A DNA stretch of 64,000 nt from Diprion similis (taxonomy: Eukaryota; Arthropoda; Insecta; Hymenoptera; Diprionidae). This document shows positions 58,414 to 64,000 of this stretch, one piece after another; within the stretch, counting starts at the first letter, position 1; each line of letters opens with the position of its first letter. The stretch spans positions 26,375,025-26,439,024 of the forward strand of contig NC_060108.1 of NCBI RefSeq assembly GCF_021155765.1, written 5' to 3'. A program made the translations under genes and the position numbers. A model generated the notes under the pieces. It ran no database searches. It had not been told where the DNA came from and worked only from the letters and a program-made list of their open reading frames with translations.

Positions 58414-59982
58414 ATGACAACCCCGTTTCGAACATTTCGTATACTGACAATTGTATTGTCATGTGCTGGCTCGTTGTTGACAGCAGAACTCGGAACTATC
58501 TATCAATGGAAGTACATAGAATACGCAAGCGAAGACCCACTCGTAAAGCAGACGTCTAGAGTTTCCGAAGAATACAATTACACGAAAATCATACCAATTG
58601 ATTTCCAGAAAACCTCGGGTACAATCTGCAGCGAACATATGATCACAAAATAATCACCCGATGCTCCTACAGCTTAAAACTTCCGTTTCCAGATAATAGA
58701 GTTCTGGTTACAACACCCAGATTTTCCCACAGAGCGCCAAGTTTGTCAATTGTTTCCGCTCAGATCGGGGATGGTGGTCCGTTGTTGGAACCCTATCCAA
58801 GTTGGGATTGGCATGAGACAGGAAGTTGTGGCGATGAAATAATAACAAGCGTGTCCCGTCTTTTCGTGAGTACCAAATCATCCCGTGTCGCCTCCTAAGA
58901 CTGAATGAATATTTTTCCAGACTGACAGTTGCGGCAGACTATGGTTCGTCGACTCCGGGAAGATAGGAAGCGAGCAGGTTTGTTCAGCTCGGCTGTTCGC
59001 CTTCAACACGACAACCGACCAGGTGATCCATCGCGTTGATATTCCAAATGAGTTGACCCACAATTCCGTGAATTCGAGTAAGGGCCGACTTGAGATACAG
59101 ATCGTCGAGACGCGGGGAGACTCGTGCGAAGAGACTTGGGTTAGTCACAGGCTGTCAACTCGAAATTGTTTCCGTTAAAAATTTGATTTTTACGAAAGAA
59201 TTCTCCTTAGGCTTACATTGGGGACCCGGAGGGCTATGGTCTTGTTATTTGGGATGGTTCGGACATGTGGCGTCTGGAAAACGACGATGTTTATGCCCCG
59301 GACTCGTCAGCTACGACGTTCAGCGTTGCCGGAGAAAACGTCACCTTGGAACTCGGGACTGCCATTGCGAGGATACCGCCTCCGGGATTCATTGACGAGG
59401 ATTATCTTCTACTAAGACCATTGTCCTCCTTCTCTGACTACGCAATAAGAACCGAGGATTTGCACAATTCGAAGAACAGCAGTGTAACTTACTACAAGGG
59501 CAACATCACGCTGCCATCGCAAGAGCTTGTCAGAGTCTTTTCCAAGTCCGGAGTTCTCATGGGCGCCTTGGCCTCGAGTTTAGTAGTGGCTTGCTGGAAT
59601 CTGGCAAATCCTCTGGCGACAGAGTACGTGGTGAGTAGGAGTAGGTGGTAAGAAGAACCACGATGAGAATTTAGTGGATCGTATTAGAGCCAAATTTCAA
59701 CTGTCTTAGGGTACCCCGTTGGAGGACGACGAGGCTCTCCAATTTACGAGCGCTGCTAGAATTTTTGAAGGGAGTGAACCCGGATTTGAGTATGAAGAGT
59801 ACTGGATGATGACCAATCGGTATCAAAAATTCGCACTGGGTACCATGGATTTTGACGATATCAATTTCAGAATCCTATCGGTTAACATCGCTGACGTCGT
59901 CAAAGGCACCGTGTGTGCGCCGAGCTCGCACAATACCACAAGCATTGAAGATAAATTTTTCTTTGAATATGAAACAGTATAA
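58414..59982 (+). CDS. MRJP-like protein of the yellow-e3 clade, copy 2
   Basis: Exons 58414-58618, 58693-58865, 58921-59139, 59211-59630 and 59710-59982; 429 residues, intact. Exons 2 and 5 encode the same residues as in copy 1, exon 3 the same or nearly so. Exon 1 has about 13 replacements (for example Q to R, C to S, D to V, E to K) against one or two silent changes. In exon 4 a patch reads TAIARIPPPGF where copy 1 reads TFSLKITLPGF, at the degenerate DGIxGM position. The signal stretch ILTIVLSCAGSLLTA remains plausible. An AATAAA lies at 60493, outside the duplicated unit. As in copy 1, the assignment to the yellow-e3/MRJP clade rests on the NRYQKFALGTMDF and NFRILSVNI tail and on GGPLLEPYPSWDWH. 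Confidence 0.83.
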
Positions 59983-60492
59983 AAACTTCCCTCACGCTCG
60001 TCCATATTCTGGTGCTCGTTACTACAGTAGTCACTCAGTTTCCCCTGTAGTGTACTTCTTTATAAACTACGCGACTTATGCATGTATTATTAGCACTGAA
60101 ATATTTTTTTTTCTAATGTATTCACAGTCTGGAATAGAATGTGGAAATCTTTCCAGGAATTCAACGCATCGTTGGTTAAGATTGAATTCGGAAATGTTAA
60201 GTATAGTGATTAAGGAATATCTTGCAAATTATATGGATAGAATTATGAACATGCGGGGGGAAGGGATTTTATTAAGGGGAAAACCTCAAAGTTTTATTCG
60301 CCACCAATAAGACACTGAACTTTTTCGGCAATAATTACATAATGTATTATATGCAATATTCGTATATAATCCACTTATTTAGGGAGGGCTTGATATTTTA
60401 TTTCCGGTGAAACTTATTTGTTGTATGCCAAGGCATATGTTTTTTCATCTCAATGATTTGAATTATGAAAATTTGGAAAATGCTGAATGATG

Positions 60493-60498
60493 AATAAA
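60493..60498 (+). terminator. Poly(A) signal of MRJP-like copy 2
   Basis: AATAAA about 510 bases after the stop codon and beyond the duplicated segment, so probably the ancestral signal; copy 1 has no counterpart. Confidence 0.5.
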
Positions 60499-60499
60499 A

Positions 60500-63400
60500 G
60501 AGTAGAAACTTTTCGGTCTCGTTATAAATTGTACATAGTTGATTAACTCAAGTACTTTAAGATCCAAGAAAATTGATAAAAAAAACGGCGTTGATCTTCA
60601 AAATAGTTGGTCCTCGTTGCTTCGAAACAAGATAAAGATTTGATCGAACAATGAAGCTGTCTGAAAAAACTGTACCACGAATATTGAAACCGGTTGAATA
60701 TATCTGTTGATTTGGCTGACGATAATTGCTATTTTTGATACCAGCAGCGAAAGAGAATAATCGGGGAAATTGGGTATAACGAGCGTAAAGTATGGGAAAT
60801 CCATCAAGGTCAGAAAACGTAATCAATAGAGAGAAATCTTAGCTGACGCAAGAACATCTATGCTGAACTATGAATTATTGAATCTACAGTTGGTCGTTCT
60901 TTAGTGCATTGTATCTCCCTTGTTGAATTAAATGTAAGTTATATTAAAATTACGATCTCACGATATCGATCGGTTGATCCGCGGTATCACACGCACAAGT
61001 TAGATTTTAGTTTAAGAAAAATTATACATCGCTGAGCCAGGACCAATTGTTCTTAGTCTCGTCATTTACATAATTTAAATATTGACAAAAGATATCTCAA
61101 TAGAATTTTCACACATACTCCCGTAGTGTATACTAATTATTCTATTTGAATTTGGTACTTCTGATGTAAGCGGCTTGTTCTAATTTCTCATGGAAAATAC
61201 ATCTTAACGAGAGAAAAATTTTCAGGTCAAGCTAACTGGTGTTTCAGCTAAGCATAACTCAGCTCAGTTCTTCGTACAAACAGATCCGATACTTTACAAA
61301 ACCTAATACTGGGGACTGTACGTGACTTTTTTCAGGAGGGGTGCAAATAATTGTTATGTGAATATGAGATTCAGCGTTATTGATCACGTTGTCTAACATC
61401 GAAAGTAATCCTCAAGCACTGTGGAGAGTGAATAAAAGGCATATTGTTCAGGTACAATTTAATTTCGAAAAGGTGTTGAAAAAAGTACGCGAGGCGATAC
61501 GTCGAGGCGTAACATAATCATGGCGTCGCTCGTCGGTAGAGTAATTTACATTCCACCTGAGATTTACCGTAAATTCGGGATCCTGGACCCCGTCATCTCC
61601 TTCCCCGAATGACATTTGCTTCAACGCTTCACTTCTCATCCGCCCCCCCCCCCCCCCCCCCCCCCCTCCCATATCGCCGGATCACCAGAAGCCCGCTGTT
61701 TATATTTGTACTGCAATAATTAATTCGTACCCCCTCGAAACTCCGGGCGCAAAAATTGTTCTCCGTTATTCTATCGGTAGGAAATGAAATGTAACGAAAA
61801 CTCAAACGTCCAAGTTTTCGGAACGCGTGATAAAATAAATTTACTCATATTTTTCAGAAATGCATCTTAGTTGGAAGATTCTATGCGCTAAGTGATTCTT
61901 CGTAGAAACGAAGGGGTGATTGTGACAACAATTCGTTTCGTCTGCATATTCATAACGGATTTACCCTAAGGTATTCTCCGTTGCACGCGGTGTTGATCGA
62001 CATCATAGGTTTTTGAGGAAGGAAATGGAAGTGAGCTCAAATTTAATATTCAGCAGAGATAAATAGAGGGACAATTAATTTTTACTGCCTCGAATTTCGG
62101 ATAGTGTGCGATGCGATTTAGGTAATTTTAGCGAGGCTTCTGTCGGTCATTACACAGCTGAACTGATCACCAAGGAAACTTGATTATGAAATACGTCAGT
62201 CATATTTCCGCAACATTTAACTCAATCAGCTTATACGAATCAGTTCCGCAATATGGCCCAATCTAGTCATAGGCGAATATCGGGGATTGTCAAGTGAATT
62301 TTTTCCGCACGTGAGCCATCTGAAATAATGAAGGATGCTACGAAGATCCAACGTAGTTCGTACCACGTACCGCTAACGAATTACGTAAGCTCAGCTGCAA
62401 AGGAAGCAGAGACATGGTACAAGAAAGTCCGATCAAAGTTCTGGGGTATATTTTATTTAAAATAGAAAATAATTCTTAGCTATCATTTACGCACTCAAGG
62501 TGGAAAGCAATCTTTCACTAGAAATTCTTTCCTGGCCAAAACGATCCTTCTGCGTATGTTTCGCCAAAGGATTGGTAAAAATGGAAAATAACTCATAAAA
62601 ATCCAGGTAGAAATTTGCCTGCAATTTTATTATCCAGTCGGCATCTAGCTGAGAATCTGGCAAGAAATCTTCTCCTTTCATTCGTTCGACGTTCAATGCA
62701 AAAGATATTTGATTCAAGAAACATAACAAGTATAAAGTTTGAAGTAGTTTTAACTTAGTTTTTGAACGTCTCTGTGGATAGTGGAAAATATTCTTTACGC
62801 AGACAATGGAAATTCTGCCACGTACCATGAAATTATTCCAAAACTAGTTTTGCTTCAGTTTCTAAAAAGTCTTCTGGAAATTTTGAATTATTAGTTACGC
62901 AATTTCAAAATTTTTCACTACACACGACAGTGAGCTTTGCCGAGCATTTTTTCTCAAAAGTTTACGTAATGTTTAAACATACATGCGGTCATTATTGTAA
63001 ATCCTTCGCTTGAAAAAAATGATTTCGCACGGAGAATATTCTTCCGCAATGTGGTTTGATTTGCTCAGATGATATTTTGCGTCATTGAATAGTTTCCGCA
63101 ATGTGTCCTACGCTTGGTTTGATGTCGATTTATCACGAATATTTCACGTGTCTCCTAAGCATCAGCGAGAACCTGTATTTGAACACTTAAATTCTGGAAA
63201 TTTGTTCAGCTTGAAAACGATACACATTTTGTTCACATTTCGTCACTCGGAAAGAATTCCAAGTTCACCTCGTGTAAAGTAGCGTTAATTCGAGTCTTCT
63301 GCGCGGTGAAATTCCCAAGTCCGGCATGTCTCAATAGAACTGAATGCGGATCCAATTATTCTACGGAACATCCGAGGTTTTCTCGAAATCAACTGGAGTA

Positions 63401-64000
63401 ATTTCATCCAATCGTAGTCTCCGGATTGGATCCGGTTAACAATATAGGTTAAACGACGCGTCCTCTTCTCACCCTTAACTCGCTACCTTGATTTCCATGC
63501 CGGGTCAGCAGCCTGCTCCCCTGCACTGCTAGTTGCACAACCAATCTGTTCAACAACCGGTAGCCACACGATCCAGCCTACAATAAAATCTGACGAAGAA
63601 TCTTTTTATCATTTTTAAAGAGCCGAGGTTCCGCATCATTCGAGACGCCCGTCTGAAATCGAGGGCAGAACATCGGAATGGCTTGGACTGTACATGCTTT
63701 CCGTATCATCCGAGATTTCACATTTCAGAGAATGAAAATTATTCAAACCAAGAAACGTCTTTGGAATGGCATCAAAATCTGGGAAACTTACTTCCGGTTC
63801 ATACTATCGTTGATCATTTGTTGTTTTTTACTTTTGTATAAACTATCTTTCATGTTTACAGAGCATTTCAAAACTTGATTGGAGATAGTATTTTCCCTCA
63901 ATTTCCGTAGTGACAGCGTATTACTGATATATTTTTGGAGTGGACACTGTCCAAAAGCCGTTCGACAAGCAGCCCCCCGTGCTAAATATATATTTCCGAT
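60500..64000. other. Right-hand flank, no gene recognised
   Basis: About 3.5 kb without a family match. A 113-codon minus-strand frame (62828-62487) starts with an ATG, but its composition is like the many chance frames of similar length in this window. A poly(C) run lies at 61643. Confidence 0.45.
61643..61666. repeat. Poly(C) homopolymer, 24 bases
   Basis: C run in the right flank; the apparent glycine-rich open frame on the minus strand is an artefact of it. Confidence 0.9.

Larger units (their letters stand above)
51362..60333 (+). repeat. Tandem duplication unit 2 (yellow-e-like plus MRJP-like)
   Basis: The second copy of 43922-51357. It is longer by about 1.5 kb because of a replaced/expanded intron segment (53306-54582) and a foldback element (57733-58348). 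It lacks roughly 40 bases present in unit 1 near 44365-44408. Long stretches, such as the end of the first yellow-e intron through the gene's 3' flank, look almost identical to unit 1. Confidence 0.9.

Noticed and set aside
62487-62828. 113-codon minus-strand frame with an ATG start
   Set aside because: No recognisable domain or splice partner; several chance frames of similar length exist in this window.
1-64000. CRISPR arrays, operons, ribosome binding sites, phage genes
   Set aside because: Spliced eukaryotic genes throughout; repeats are microsatellites, not spaced direct repeats.

Overview
The window is insect nuclear DNA: AT-rich, with long introns, GT-AG splicing, many microsatellites and homopolymer runs, and a cluster of secreted yellow/major royal jelly protein (MRJP, Pfam MRJP) family genes. 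The mix of yellow-g, yellow-g2, yellow-h, yellow-e and MRJP/yellow-e3-like genes fits the cluster known from Hymenoptera. The lack of a large MRJP array argues against Apis; a sawfly or other non-Apis hymenopteran is my guess, from gene content alone.

Layout. 1-560: possible 5' end of a minus-strand gene running off the left edge. 4101-21442 (-): a four-exon USP31/USP43-type deubiquitinase whose first intron is about 14 kb and full of simple repeats. 23477-25526 (+): a six-exon yellow-family gene of unresolved subclass. 26783-28462 (-) and 30213-31515 (+): a head-to-head yellow-g2/yellow-g pair, each with a TATA box. 37174-39534 (+): a six-exon yellow-h-like gene. 43135-60500 (+): a tandem segmental duplication in which each unit carries a five-exon yellow-e-like gene followed by a five-exon MRJP-like gene of the yellow-e3 clade. 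60.5-64 kb: no recognisable gene.

All seven yellow/MRJP genes can be spliced in silico into uninterrupted proteins of 372-442 residues. All seven begin with an N-terminal hydrophobic stretch, although it is weak in the second yellow-e copy. By family knowledge these are secreted proteins of cuticle, eggshell (yellow-g/g2) or, in bees, glandular secretions.

Main discoveries. (1) An E-F tandem duplication of about 7.4 and 9.0 kb with definable breakpoints. (2) Both duplicated genes concentrate amino-acid replacements in exon 1, while adjacent exons and introns are almost identical. (3) A 616-bp foldback element at a TTAA site in the leader intron of the second MRJP-like copy, with a clean empty site in the first. 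(4) The second yellow-e copy lacks the candidate promoter and leader of the first, and lies behind an MRJP-like gene without an obvious poly(A) signal. (5) yellow-g and yellow-g2 share no intron positions. Everything here is read by eye; no alignment or search was run.
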